This document shows positions 1 to 7,593 of a DNA stretch of 55,048 nucleotides, in pieces (positions within the stretch are counted from its first letter, which is position 1; the number at the start of each line of letters is the position of its first letter). A program made the position numbers and the translations under genes. The notes under the pieces were generated by a model that was not told where the DNA came from, made no database searches, and saw only the letters and a program-made list of their open reading frames with translations. Source of the stretch: an uncultured Bacilli bacterium (GTDB taxonomy: Bacteria; Bacillota_I; Bacilli_A; RF39; UBA660); the NCBI GenBank assembly GCA_944332705.1, contig CALVKM010000006.1, positions 1 through 55,048 on the forward strand, written 5' to 3'.

Positions 1-55
1 CGTCATGCCAACTTTTACTATTTCATATTATTTTTCATTAATGTTCAATTTTCTC

Positions 56-84
56 TTGACACATTATAGTTGGTCTATTATTAG
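56..84 (+). promoter_or_regulatory. Putative sigma-A promoter for the small gene at 180
   Basis: TTGACA (56-61) and TATTAG (79-84) are separated by 17 bp. The -35 is perfect and the -10 is moderate. It would drive the small gene whose start lies about 90 bp downstream. Confidence 0.45.
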
Positions 85-179
85 AATATCACAATTTTAT
101 CTTTTGTGCAACATTCATACTACAATTGTGTTTCTTAAATTATTTGCGTTTTATATTATGATATTTATGGAGGTATCTT

Positions 180-383
180 ATGACAGGTTTTAAATTAAAA
201 GAAGACAAATATGAAACAGAAAATAAAAGTATTAGATTTCCTGTTCCATTAATTGAAAAAATAGAAAATTTTATTGAAGGTAAAGCTACTAATTTTTCTA
301 GTTTTGTTATACAAGCTTGTGAATATGCTTTAGATAATATGGAAGACGATAATATGGAAAAAAGTAATAATAATAATAAATAA
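180..383 (+). CDS. Small hypothetical protein, ribbon-helix-helix-like
   Basis: A 67-residue protein with a GGAGGT ribosome-binding site at 169-174. The middle (SIRFPVPLIEKIENF followed by ATNFSSFVIQACEYAL) has the strand-helix-helix pattern of small DNA-binding ribbon-helix-helix or antitoxin-like proteins; the tail is an Asn-rich stretch (KSNNNNK). It lies alone, convergent to jag, and is followed by two inverted repeats that could be its terminators or operators. The fold assignment is inference from pattern only; no specific family name is recognised. Confidence 0.6.
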   Translation: MTGFKLKEDKYETENKSIRFPVPLIEKIENFIEGKATNFSSFVIQACEYALDNMEDDNMEKSNNNNK

Positions 384-411
384 CAATGTTAGTATGTTTA
401 AACTATAAAAA

Positions 412-483
412 TGCACAGTTATTGTGCAAAAATTAATCATTTTTAACAAAAATGCACAATATTTTTAAAATAATGTGCATTTT
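412..483. repeat. Two TGCACA/TGTGCA inverted repeats
   Basis: The first repeat is TGCACA (412-417) with TGTGCA (423-428). The second is AAAATGCACA (449-458) with TGTGCATTTT (474-483). Both lie between two convergent genes. They may be transcription terminators with A/T-rich arms or operator sites; the shared TGCACA core suggests a common binding protein, but this is not shown. Confidence 0.45.
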
Positions 484-541
484 ACAATTTAAGGAAAAAC
501 TATTTTACAATTTGAGTAAAATTTGTTTTACAAAATAAGGA

Positions 542-569
542 AATAAGGAAGCAAATATGCTTCCTTATT
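542..569 (-). terminator. Hairpin terminator at the end of jag
   Basis: A perfect 12-bp stem, AATAAGGAAGCA / TGCTTCCTTATT, has a 4-nt loop and overlaps the jag stop codon (565-567). It ends the rpmH-rnpA-yidC-jag operon. The downstream minus-strand sequence is only weakly T-rich. Confidence 0.6.
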
Positions 570-1170
570 CTGGTTTTATAACTATGTGTCTTTCTGGTTC
601 TTCTCCTTCACTTTCAGTTTTAACACCTTTAAAATCTGTTAGTTTATTATGAATAATCATTCTTTCATAACTAGTCATATTATCTAAAGCTACTGGAATT
701 TTTGTTTTTACTACTTCTTTGGCAGTGTTAATTGCTAGTCTTTCAAGATTTCTTTTTATTTTATCTTTATAATTAGAAACATCTAGAGTTATTTTATAAT
801 GAATACCTGTTTCATTTTGAATTTTTTGTTTAGCTAGAGTTTCTAAAGCTTTTAGGGTTTGACCATTTTTACCTATTAATATAGGATTATTATTAGAATA
901 CATTTTTATTGTTGTTCTTTCATCTTTAGTACTTAATTCAAATGAAACTTCTAAACCCATATTTTCAATTAATTCTTTTAGATAATTTTTTATTTCATTG
1001 TTAATTGTTTCTTTTTTATATACTGTTACTTCTTTTAAATTACCTTGAAATAATTTACCTTTTTTATCATTTATTGTATAAATTATTTCATCTTTAGATA
1101 AGTTATTATCATTAAGAATTTCATCTAGTATTACATCTACTTCTTTACCCTCTTTAATTATTTTTTCCAT
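565..1170 (-). CDS. jag: Jag/KhpB, KH and R3H domain RNA-binding protein
   Basis: 201 residues. Domain order matches the Jag family: an N-terminal Jag_N domain (about residues 3-50), a KH domain containing the GKNGQTL loop (about 98-105), and a C-terminal R3H domain ending in SEGEEPERHIVI. The family binds RNA together with KhpA and affects cell elongation and division; the B. subtilis homolog is linked to SpoIIIJ. It overlaps the end of yidC by 17 bp, so translation is probably coupled, and it has an upstream AAGAAGG site. Position in the operon matches B. subtilis exactly. Length is typical. Confidence 0.95.
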   Translation of the reverse strand: MEKIIKEGKEVDVILDEILNDNNLSKDEIIYTINDKKGKLFQGNLKEVTVYKKETINNEIKNYLKELIENMGLEVSFELSTKDERTTIKMYSNNNPILIGKNGQTLKALETLAKQKIQNETGIHYKITLDVSNYKDKIKRNLERLAINTAKEVVKTKIPVALDNMTSYERMIIHNKLTDFKGVKTESEGEEPERHIVIKPE

Positions 1171-2212
1171 ACTTCATACCTTCTTTCTTAACTAATTTAT
1201 CTTTTATTTTTTCTCTTGTCTGTTTCTTTTCTTCTTTATTTTTCTTATGTTTATTAGTTAAGGATCTATTATTAATCATATTAAGGACTATGTTTTGGAT
1301 AGCAATAAATGCATATGTTACAATCCAGTAGAATGCTAGTGCTGTTGGTAAAGTAAGAGATGCATATACAACAATTACTAACATTACATATAACATTATC
1401 TTCATTTGTTTAGCCGCTTCAGGAGTTTGAGCAGCTGATTGATTCATTGTTTGTCTAAATGAGAAGAATGTTGATACTGCAATTAATATTAATAATATTA
1501 TGTATAAGTAATTTCCTTGTTGTAATCCTGTAATTGGGGTCATACCTAAGTCAAAACCAAATAATGTTTCAGTATAGATTGAAGGTGTTCTATATATGGC
1601 TTGTAGGAATGCAAAGAACAAAGGAATTTGGATAAATGCCATTAAGCACCCTACCATTGGATTTACTTTATATTTTTTATAAATAAGCATTGTTTCTTGA
1701 CTCTTAGCCATTAGAGATTCATTATCTGTTCTACCACGATATTTTCTTTCTAGTTTTTCTATTTCTGGTTGGGCCTTTTTCATATTAAATGTTTGTTTAG
1801 AACTTTTAATAGTAAATGGTAATAATATTAATCTTATTGCAAGTCCTATTAAAATAAGTGATACCCCTAAGTTTCCTATTAAGTTTCCTAATTTTAATAT
1901 TAGAAAAGCTAAAGGTTTTACAAATAAAAATTCCCAAAGTCCACTACTTTCTGTTGCTGACATACTATAATCTGAACAACTTGGAAGTTCATCAAAATCA
2001 TGAGTTAATTGATCCTTATTTTCTTCATAGAATTTGTATAAATCACTATCTTCATCTGGAAGACATAAAATATTTTTTTGAAGCATTTGACCAGTTGGTT
2101 CATATTCAATAATATTACCGTCTTCATCAGTTATGTAGTTTGATGTGCCACAGCCTGAAGTTAGTAATAAAATACATACTAAGGCAATTATTTTAAATTT
2201 ATTTTTTTTCAT
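1154..2212 (-). CDS. yidC: YidC/Oxa1/SpoIIIJ membrane protein insertase
   Basis: 352 residues. It inserts proteins into the cytoplasmic membrane alone or with SecYEG. A lipoprotein signal (lipobox LTSGC, Cys about residue 21) is followed by an extracytoplasmic stretch and five predicted membrane segments. The family's hydrophilic-groove Arg is plausibly the one in LAIRLILLPF, and a Lys/Glu-rich cytoplasmic loop with QPEIEKLERKY follows. The C-terminus is basic (KHKKNKEEKKQTREK), as expected for ribosome contact. It overlaps both rnpA (14 bp) and jag (17 bp). The insert between lipobox and first membrane helix (about residues 24-90) is somewhat long and acidic. Confidence 0.95.
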   Translation of the reverse strand: MKKNKFKIIALVCILLLTSGCGTSNYITDEDGNIIEYEPTGQMLQKNILCLPDEDSDLYKFYEENKDQLTHDFDELPSCSDYSMSATESSGLWEFLFVKPLAFLILKLGNLIGNLGVSLILIGLAIRLILLPFTIKSSKQTFNMKKAQPEIEKLERKYRGRTDNESLMAKSQETMLIYKKYKVNPMVGCLMAFIQIPLFFAFLQAIYRTPSIYTETLFGFDLGMTPITGLQQGNYLYIILLILIAVSTFFSFRQTMNQSAAQTPEAAKQMKIMLYVMLVIVVYASLTLPTALAFYWIVTYAFIAIQNIVLNMINNRSLTNKHKKNKEEKKQTREKIKDKLVKKEGMKYGKNN

Positions 2213-2537
2213 GTGTTTCCTTTCTCAAAAGATTTATTAAATCTTGTTCTAATTCTTGGAATGATGCGTCTCTAGCACTTCCTTTAATCATTATAATATA
2301 ATTTTTGTTATTTTTAAATAGCAAACGATTATTATCAACAATATTTCTTACTCTTCTTTTTAATTTATTACGAATAACAGCATTGCCACACATCTTACCA
2401 ATAGCTATACCAAAGTTAGGTTTTGGGTAACTTTTAGGTTTAGAAAATATTATTATGTATTTGCCACCAAGTTTTAGACCAGTGTTAATTATTTCATTAA
2501 AATCTTCATGTTTTTTTACCATTTCGTATCTTTTCAT
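2199..2537 (-). CDS. rnpA: Ribonuclease P protein component
   Basis: 112 residues. It binds RNase P RNA and helps recognise pre-tRNA leaders for 5' maturation. The family signature is visible as RNKLKRRVR (about residues 57-65), and the N-terminal basic/aromatic segment KRYEMVKKHEDF matches. It lies between rpmH and yidC as in most Bacillota and overlaps the yidC start by 14 bp. Length is typical. Confidence 0.95.
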   Translation of the reverse strand: MKRYEMVKKHEDFNEIINTGLKLGGKYIIIFSKPKSYPKPNFGIAIGKMCGNAVIRNKLKRRVRNIVDNNRLLFKNNKNYIIMIKGSARDASFQELEQDLINLLRKETHEKK

Positions 2538-2553
2538 AAATTCAATCCTTTAG

Positions 2554-2580
2554 GAAAAAAACCACATTAAAGTGGTTTTT
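2554..2580 (-). terminator. Hairpin between rpmH and rnpA (partial terminator/attenuator)
   Basis: On the minus strand, AAAACCACT and TGTGGTTTTTTT form a short stem with a T-tract, directly after the rpmH stop codon and before rnpA. It would let the highly expressed rpmH outproduce rnpA from the same promoter. The read-through role is inference. Confidence 0.55.
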
Positions 2581-2701
2581 ACTTACATAAAACTTTACGA
2601 CCTTTGCGACGACGATTGTTTAATATTTTAGAATCTTTTCTAGCAAAGAAACCATGTTTTTTTGCTTGTTTTCTTTTATTTGGTTGATAAGTTCTTTTCA
2701 T
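2579..2701 (-). CDS. rpmH: 50S ribosomal protein L34
   Basis: Only 40 residues, beginning [11 protein letters not shown] and ending [12 protein letters not shown], which are the conserved ends of L34. It is slightly shorter than the usual 44 residues because the segment between HGFFARK and NNRRRKGRK is compact. The ribosome-binding site AAGGAG lies just upstream on the minus strand. It is the first gene of the operon leading away from oriC, the ancestral arrangement. Confidence 0.97.
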   Translation of the reverse strand: MKRTYQPNKRKQAKKHGFFARKDSKILNNRRRKGRKVLCK

Positions 2702-2735
2702 AATACAATTTCTCCTTTTCTTTTTAAGCGTATTT

Positions 2736-2765
2736 ATTATAATATTAAATATAAGGATAAGTCAA
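2736..2765 (-). promoter_or_regulatory. rpmH operon promoter
   Basis: Minus-strand TTGACT (2765-2760) and TATAAT (2741-2736), 18-bp spacer. It is placed about 30 bp before the rpmH ribosome-binding site and points away from dnaA. Confidence 0.7.
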
Positions 2766-2857
2766 GAAAAAATGCAAAATAAAGATGCATTTAGTCCTTT
2801 TTCCTTAATTTATATATAAATATATTAACATAAAATTTTTAAAACTGCAAATAATGA

Positions 2858-2887
2858 TTGACTGCACAAACATTAGTTTGTTATAAT
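2858..2887 (+). promoter_or_regulatory. dnaA promoter
   Basis: TTGACT (2858-2863) and a perfect TATAAT (2882-2887), 18-bp spacer. It lies just upstream of the DnaA-box cluster, so the dnaA leader RNA spans the boxes and DnaA binding could repress its own transcription. Confidence 0.65.
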
Positions 2888-2927
2888 ATTTTTATAAGAA
2901 GGGAGGTAAAATAAAGAGTAACAAGAG

Positions 2928-3149
2928 TTATCAACAAAATTATGTTGATATGTGGATAATTTGTGGATAACTACTTAAATTTTTCAACAGAATTAACAAC
3001 AATTTATCAACATGGTATGTGGATAAATTGTTAATAAGTTAGTGTTTATAGTTTGTTTATGTTGATAATGTGGATAAGTGCGAAAAATGTCGAATTTTGT
3101 CGAATAAAATCATGATTAATTTTTGTGGATAACTTGGAAGTTATCAAAA
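2928..3149. other. oriC: oriC, upstream DnaA-box cluster
   Basis: Perfect boxes TGTGGATAA (minus orientation) start at 2951, 2962, 3018, 3069 and 3124. Near-perfect TTATCAACA or TGTTGATAA sites start at 2928, 3004 and 3060, and weaker ones lie near 2943 and 3141. This is the upstream half of a bipartite Bacillus-type origin between rpmH and dnaA. The stretch 2702-3240 holds no gene beyond the promoters and these sites. Confidence 0.9.
3088..3104 (+). promoter_or_regulatory. Tandem Spo0A-type boxes inside oriC
   Basis: TGTCGAA at 3088-3094 and again at 3098-3104, direct repeat with a 3-bp gap. TGTCGAA is the known Spo0A (0A) box, and two boxes on one DNA face is the geometry bound by a Spo0A dimer. 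In B. subtilis Spo0A binds oriC and restrains initiation during sporulation. No spo0A gene is in this window. Confidence 0.6.
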
Positions 3150-3240
3150 GTTATTAAAAAAGTTAAATTTCCTCTTTTATTTTTTTGAAAAATGGTTTAA
3201 AATTGTTGTTAGAGAAATGTGTTTTAAGTGGGGTGAGGTT

Positions 3241-4584
3241 TTGAAAACAGATGAACTTTTTACCAAATTTTTAAATGATATTCAAGAACAAGTTACACAG
3301 AATGCCTTTACTATTTGGTTTTCAAAACTTGAGCTTTTGTCAATTGTTAATAATGTTGTGACAATTAAAGTACCTATGGAAATACATAAACAAATGTTAA
3401 GTGAAACTTATAAAGATATAATAGATGCAACATTCTTTTCCTTAACAGGAGTTAATTATACTTTTAAATATATTACGGAAGATGAAGTTGAAACATTTAC
3501 AGAACCACCACTTGATGAAAGAGTGGATAATAAAGAAATAGAGTGGAATACTAATTTAAATCCGAAATTTACTTTTGATTCTTTTATAGTAGGGAATTCC
3601 AATAGACTGGCATTTGTGGCCGCAAGGGCAGTTGCAGAAGCACCAGGGACAATTCATAATCCACTATTTATTTATGGAAGAAGTGGACTAGGGAAGACAC
3701 ATTTAATGCAAGCAATAGGAAATTACATTCATGAACACAGTGATTTAAAAGTACTTTATACTACTAGTAATGAATTTATGACAGAATTTACGGGGATTGC
3801 CTCACATAGTAATAATATAAATTATGCTAATGAATTTAAGAATAAATATCGTAATGTCGATGTCCTAATTATCGATGATATCCAATTTTTAGTTGGAGCA
3901 GAGCGGACGCAACAAGAATTTTTCCACACATTTAATGCTCTTCATCAAGCTAATAAACAAATAATTATTAGTAGTGATAAGAGTCCTGATGATTTAAAGA
4001 AAATAGAAGAGCGTCTTCGAAGTAGGTTTATGTGGGGATTACCAGTGGATATTTATCCACCAGATTTTAACCTTCGGTGTGAAATAATTAAAGCTAAGGT
4101 TAAAAATACGAGTATTGAAAATAAATTAACACCAGATGCGATTGATTATATTGCTAATTCTTGTGTAAATGATGTAAGACATATCGAAGGAACAATTAAT
4201 AGATTACTCGCTTATTCAGCGATGATGGTTCCCGATAAAATAACGCTAGATTTTGCAAATGAAGCATTGAGGGATTATGTTAATACAAATATTTATATCA
4301 ACAATTCAATTGCTTCAATTCAAAATGTTGTTGCAGAATATTTCAATATATCGGTGGATGATTTAAAAAGTAAGAAAAGAACTAATAGTGTTGTTAGACC
4401 AAGGCATATTGCGATGTATCTGTGCCGAGAGGAAACAGATGAAAATTTACAAAAAATAGGATTAGAATTCGGAGGAAGGGATCATTCAACTGTATCAACA
4501 GCAATTGATAAAATAAAAGAAGAAATAGAAACTAATGAAACTCTCAATAACATGTTAAAAGAAATTAAAACAAAGTTGCAATAA
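3241..4584 (+). CDS. dnaA: Chromosomal replication initiator DnaA
   Basis: About 448 residues from a TTG start preceded by GGGGTGAGG; an in-frame ATG at 3217 has no good ribosome-binding site, so the TTG is preferred. Domain I (DELFTKFL...FTIWFSKLEL) contacts helicase-loading partners. Domain III has Walker A GRSGLGKT (about residue 145), Walker B VLIIDDIQFL and the arginine-finger region ERLRSRF. Domain IV ends with the DNA-binding signature GGRDHSTVSTA. DnaA-ATP binds the boxes on both sides of the gene and opens the duplex. It is followed by dnaN. Confidence 0.97.
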   Translation: MKTDELFTKFLNDIQEQVTQNAFTIWFSKLELLSIVNNVVTIKVPMEIHKQMLSETYKDIIDATFFSLTGVNYTFKYITEDEVETFTEPPLDERVDNKEIEWNTNLNPKFTFDSFIVGNSNRLAFVAARAVAEAPGTIHNPLFIYGRSGLGKTHLMQAIGNYIHEHSDLKVLYTTSNEFMTEFTGIASHSNNINYANEFKNKYRNVDVLIIDDIQFLVGAERTQQEFFHTFNALHQANKQIIISSDKSPDDLKKIEERLRSRFMWGLPVDIYPPDFNLRCEIIKAKVKNTSIENKLTPDAIDYIANSCVNDVRHIEGTINRLLAYSAMMVPDKITLDFANEALRDYVNTNIYINNSIASIQNVVAEYFNISVDDLKSKKRTNSVVRPRHIAMYLCREETDENLQKIGLEFGGRDHSTVSTAIDKIKEEIETNETLNNMLKEIKTKLQ

Positions 4585-4700
4585 TGTTGATAAGTTGAAT
4601 ATAAAAAATGCCGAAATATGTAGAAAAAAGTTGATAAGAAAGAAGTTATCAACATTAATAACACTATTATTAATATAAATAATAAATATATAAGAAAGAA
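4585..4700. other. oriC, downstream DnaA boxes and AT-rich unwinding region
   Basis: TGTTGATAA (4585-4593), AGTTGATAA (4629-4637) and TTATCAACA (4646-4654) are followed by an almost pure A/T stretch to about 4700. In B. subtilis the dnaA-dnaN spacer holds the boxes next to the unwinding element, so this is the likely opening site. A degenerate Spo0A-like pair, TGCCGAA (4609-4615) and TGTAGAA (4619-4625), has the same 3-bp gap as the pair at 3088. Confidence 0.75.
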
Positions 4701-4712
4701 GGAGAGAGAAAT

Positions 4713-5831
4713 ATGAAATGGAGTATTGAAAAAGGAGTTATAATTGATGCTTTAAATAATGTTACTAAAGCTTTATCCCAAAGAACAACTATACCAGTAT
4801 TAAATGGAATAGTATTTGATGTTAGTGAAAAGGGAATAGAACTTATGGCTAGTGATACAGAACTTACTATTAAAGTAATGATTGAAGAAAAAGACATTAA
4901 ATATCTAGAAGGTAGTGGTAAGATAATTATTCAAAGTAAATACTTTTTAGATATGATAAGAAAGATGCCTGCGGATGTTATTGATTTTGAAATTGAAGAT
5001 AATTTAAAAATTAAAATATCAACACCAAATAATCAATATCGTCTTAATTGTTATAATCCAATGGATTATCCAAATATTAATATGGAAAGAGGTAGTGATG
5101 CTATAAATATTAAAGCTAGTGTTTTAAGAGAAATTATTAATCAAACCTCTTATGCATTATCTACGCAAGAAGTAAGACCATTACTTACAGGAATTAATTT
5201 AAAAATTAATGGAGATATATTAGAATGTATTGCTACTGATTCCTATCGTTTATCAAAGAAAAATATAAAACTTGATAGTCCAGTAGAAAAGTTAGTTAAT
5301 ATAGTTATTCCTGGTAGAAGTATTACAGAACTTGAAAAAATTATAAGTGATGATGAAGATGTGGAAATCCATGTATTTACCAACAAAATATTGTTTATTT
5401 ATAAAAATATTAGTGTTCAAAGTAATTTACTTAGTGGATCATATCCAGAAACAAGTCATTTTATACCAAATGATTTTGCTTATATGATTAATTTAAATTT
5501 AAAAGAATTTTATGATGCTGTTGATAGAGCAAGTATTCTAGCGCAAAATAAAGAAAGAAATATAATCAAGATGCATATTGAAGATAAAGATATGGTTATT
5601 ACATCATCTTCAAGTGAGCTCGGAATTGCTGAAGAAAAATTACATATTGATTGTAATAATAAAGAAAAAATTGAAATATCATTTAGTTCAAGATATATGA
5701 TGGATGCCCTAAAAGTTATTAAAGAAGATAATATATTGTTATTAATTAATACTGATGATAAGCCAATTTTAATTAAACCAGTTACAGATGAAACACTTTT
5801 AGAGTTAATTTTACCAGTAAAAACTTACTAA
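4713..5831 (+). CDS. dnaN: DNA polymerase III beta sliding clamp
   Basis: 372 residues, three repeated clamp domains of roughly 120 residues each. Start ATG follows AAGGAGAGAG. Recognisable features are the N-terminal MKWSIEKGVIIDALNNVTKAL, the central NQTSYALSTQEVRPLLTGI segment and the C-terminal DDKPILIKPV...ELILPVKTY that lines the partner-binding pocket. The dimer ring encircles DNA and tethers the polymerase and repair factors. A terminator follows, separating it from the next gene. Confidence 0.97.
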   Translation: MKWSIEKGVIIDALNNVTKALSQRTTIPVLNGIVFDVSEKGIELMASDTELTIKVMIEEKDIKYLEGSGKIIIQSKYFLDMIRKMPADVIDFEIEDNLKIKISTPNNQYRLNCYNPMDYPNINMERGSDAINIKASVLREIINQTSYALSTQEVRPLLTGINLKINGDILECIATDSYRLSKKNIKLDSPVEKLVNIVIPGRSITELEKIISDDEDVEIHVFTNKILFIYKNISVQSNLLSGSYPETSHFIPNDFAYMINLNLKEFYDAVDRASILAQNKERNIIKMHIEDKDMVITSSSSELGIAEEKLHIDCNNKEKIEISFSSRYMMDALKVIKEDNILLLINTDDKPILIKPVTDETLLELILPVKTY

Positions 5832-5850
5832 AATAGATAAAAAATATTAA

Positions 5851-5884
5851 AAAAAGGAAGAAATTTAGGTTTTCTTCCTTTTTT
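5851..5884 (+). terminator. dnaN terminator
   Basis: A/G-rich arm at 5851-5864 pairs with TTTTCTTCCTTTTTT (from 5871), loop TTTAGG. Strong hairpin with T-tract 20 bp after the dnaN stop. Confidence 0.8.
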
Positions 5885-5938
5885 CGACAAAATTTTTAAG
5901 TTTGATGTAGTAAAATAAAGAACTTAAGAGGGATGTAT

Positions 5939-6367
5939 ATGGATTATTTTATTACTAAAAGTACTATTTTTATGGAATTTAATGGAGAAAGTACGATTGT
6001 TCATGAAAAAGATAAAAAAATATTTTTTAAAGGAGAAAAACTAGAAGATATCTTAAATAATAGTTGTATTTATTATGGAAGTACTTTAAGAGGAAGAATA
6101 ATAGGTTCTAAACAATTTATTGGAACTAACTATAAAGTTCCAATACTTGTTAGTGAAAAGAATAATTTGTTATTTTTCTATATTAAAGATAATGATAGTA
6201 TTTATTGGTTTAATTTTTTAAGTATTAAAAGTTATCAAAAGATTGAAGGAAAGTTGTTAATAGTTTTTAATAATAATGAAAGATTAATTTTAAATGTCAG
6301 TTATACGGTTTTTCATAATCAAATACTTAGATGTAGTAGATTAATGGTTGTTTATAGTACAAGATAG
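5939..6367 (+). CDS. ComK-family competence regulator homolog
   Basis: About 142 residues from ATG 5939 (AGAGGG site 7 nt before; the in-frame ATG at 5933 is too close to that site). The block NNSCIYYGSTLRGRIIGSK and the following KVPILVS...LFFY resemble the B. subtilis ComK core (DRSCRFFGSSYAGRKAG and PPIMV...IFLFPT), and the later NVSYTVFHNQILR matches PISYNSFENQVYR. ComK activates competence genes by binding paired AT-boxes. It occupies the place where B. subtilis has the S4-domain gene yaaA, and has its own terminator-bounded transcript. It is shorter than ComK (192) because the C-terminal tail is missing. Family call by remembered similarity, moderately sure. Confidence 0.7.
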   Translation: MDYFITKSTIFMEFNGESTIVHEKDKKIFFKGEKLEDILNNSCIYYGSTLRGRIIGSKQFIGTNYKVPILVSEKNNLLFFYIKDNDSIYWFNFLSIKSYQKIEGKLLIVFNNNERLILNVSYTVFHNQILRCSRLMVVYSTR

Positions 6368-6375
6368 AAAATTTA

Positions 6376-6450
6376 CCCTTTAAAAGTCTAATTTCTCTTT
6401 TAAAAGGCTTAATTTTGTGATATAATTAATATGTATATAGGTATACATAT
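6376..6450 (+). promoter_or_regulatory. Hairpin, recF promoter and AT palindrome
   Basis: CCTTTAAAAG and CTTTTAAAAGG (6376-6408) form a short hairpin that may end the ComK-like transcript. An extended -10 (TGATATAAT, about 6418-6426) follows, then a near-perfect palindrome ATATGTATA/TATACATAT (about 6429-6450) in the recF leader. Confidence 0.45.
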
Positions 6451-6492
6451 CTACGATAAATTTTTAGTAGCATTCTTTAAAGGGGGCAAAAA

Positions 6493-7593
6493 GTGAAAAT
6501 TGATAATATTAGTTTAGTAAATTTTAGAAACTATGAAAAATTAGATATTAGTTTTGGTAATGGGTTAAATATTTTTTATGGGAAAAATGGAAGTGGTAAA
6601 ACTAATTTAATTGAAGCAATCTATATTTTAGCACTTACTAAATCATTTAGAATCAGTAATGATAAGTTATTAATTAAAAAAGGAAATATTAAAAGTAAAG
6701 TTAAGGGAGAAATCATTAAGAATGAAGATACAACAAAATATGCTGTTGTAATTAGTAATGAAGGTAAAACTGTAGAAATAAATGATACAAAAGTAGATAA
6801 AATAAGTGATTATGTATCAAGAATTAATATAATACTTTTTAATCCAGTAGATACCAGATTGATTGATGAAGCACCTGTTGATAGACGAAAAATGATTAAT
6901 ATAGAGATCAGTCAATTAAATAAAGAATATTTGATTATTTTAGCTAATTATAATAGGATTTTAAAACAAAGAAATTTTTATTTAAGAAGTATGTATGTTA
7001 ATGGAAATAATGATACTAATTATTTAAATATATTAACTAATAAATTAATTGAATATGGGCTTTTAATTAATAAATATCGTAGTGAATTTATTCAAAATAT
7101 TAATAAATATATAACGGAAATATATAGTAGTATTTTTAAGAGTGGAGAATTAAAAATAAAATATGTTTCTAGTTATAATAATAAGAACAATAGTAAACTA
7201 CTTAAAAGTTATCAACAAAATTATAAGAAAGAAATGGAAGTTGGTAAGACTTTAATAGGGATTCATCATGATGATATTTTGTTTTTTCTAGATAATTATA
7301 ATTTGAAAGAATGGGGTAGTGAAGGGCAAAGAAAAAATGCTATTATATCCTTTAAACTTGCAGAAATTAAAGTAATAAACGAAATAAAAAAGATAAATCC
7401 AATATTAATATTAGATGATTTATTTAGTGAGCTTGATAAAGAAAAAATAAGTAATATATTAAAATTATTAGATAAAGATGTACAAACATTTATAACTACT
7501 ACCGAAATTAATAAAGTAGATAAGAAAATATTAAAGAATGCTAAAATATTTAAAGTAGATAATGGAACAATAGAGGAGGATGGACATGAATAA
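6493..7593 (+). CDS. recF: DNA replication and repair protein RecF
   Basis: 366 residues from a GTG start with an AAAGGGGG site. RecF is an SMC-like ATPase that loads RecA at gapped DNA with RecO and RecR. Walker A is GKNGSGKT (about residues 30-37), the ABC-type signature is SEGQRKNAI (about 275), and Walker B is [12 protein letters not shown]. The gene overlaps gyrB by 8 bp, so the two are translated together. The order dnaN-recF-gyrB-gyrA is standard. Confidence 0.95.
   Translation: MKIDNISLVNFRNYEKLDISFGNGLNIFYGKNGSGKTNLIEAIYILALTKSFRISNDKLLIKKGNIKSKVKGEIIKNEDTTKYAVVISNEGKTVEINDTKVDKISDYVSRINIILFNPVDTRLIDEAPVDRRKMINIEISQLNKEYLIILANYNRILKQRNFYLRSMYVNGNNDTNYLNILTNKLIEYGLLINKYRSEFIQNINKYITEIYSSIFKSGELKIKYVSSYNNKNNSKLLKSYQQNYKKEMEVGKTLIGIHHDDILFFLDNYNLKEWGSEGQRKNAIISFKLAEIKVINEIKKINPILILDDLFSELDKEKISNILKLLDKDVQTFITTTEINKVDKKILKNAKIFKVDNGTIEEDGHE

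Noticed and set aside
5..193. Reading frame at the left edge
   Set aside because: It has no ribosome-binding site, an unlikely composition, and it covers the promoter of the gene at 180.
3217..3240. ATG at 3217 as the dnaA start
   Set aside because: It has no ribosome-binding site, whereas TTG 3241 follows GGGGTGAGG and gives the usual N-terminus.
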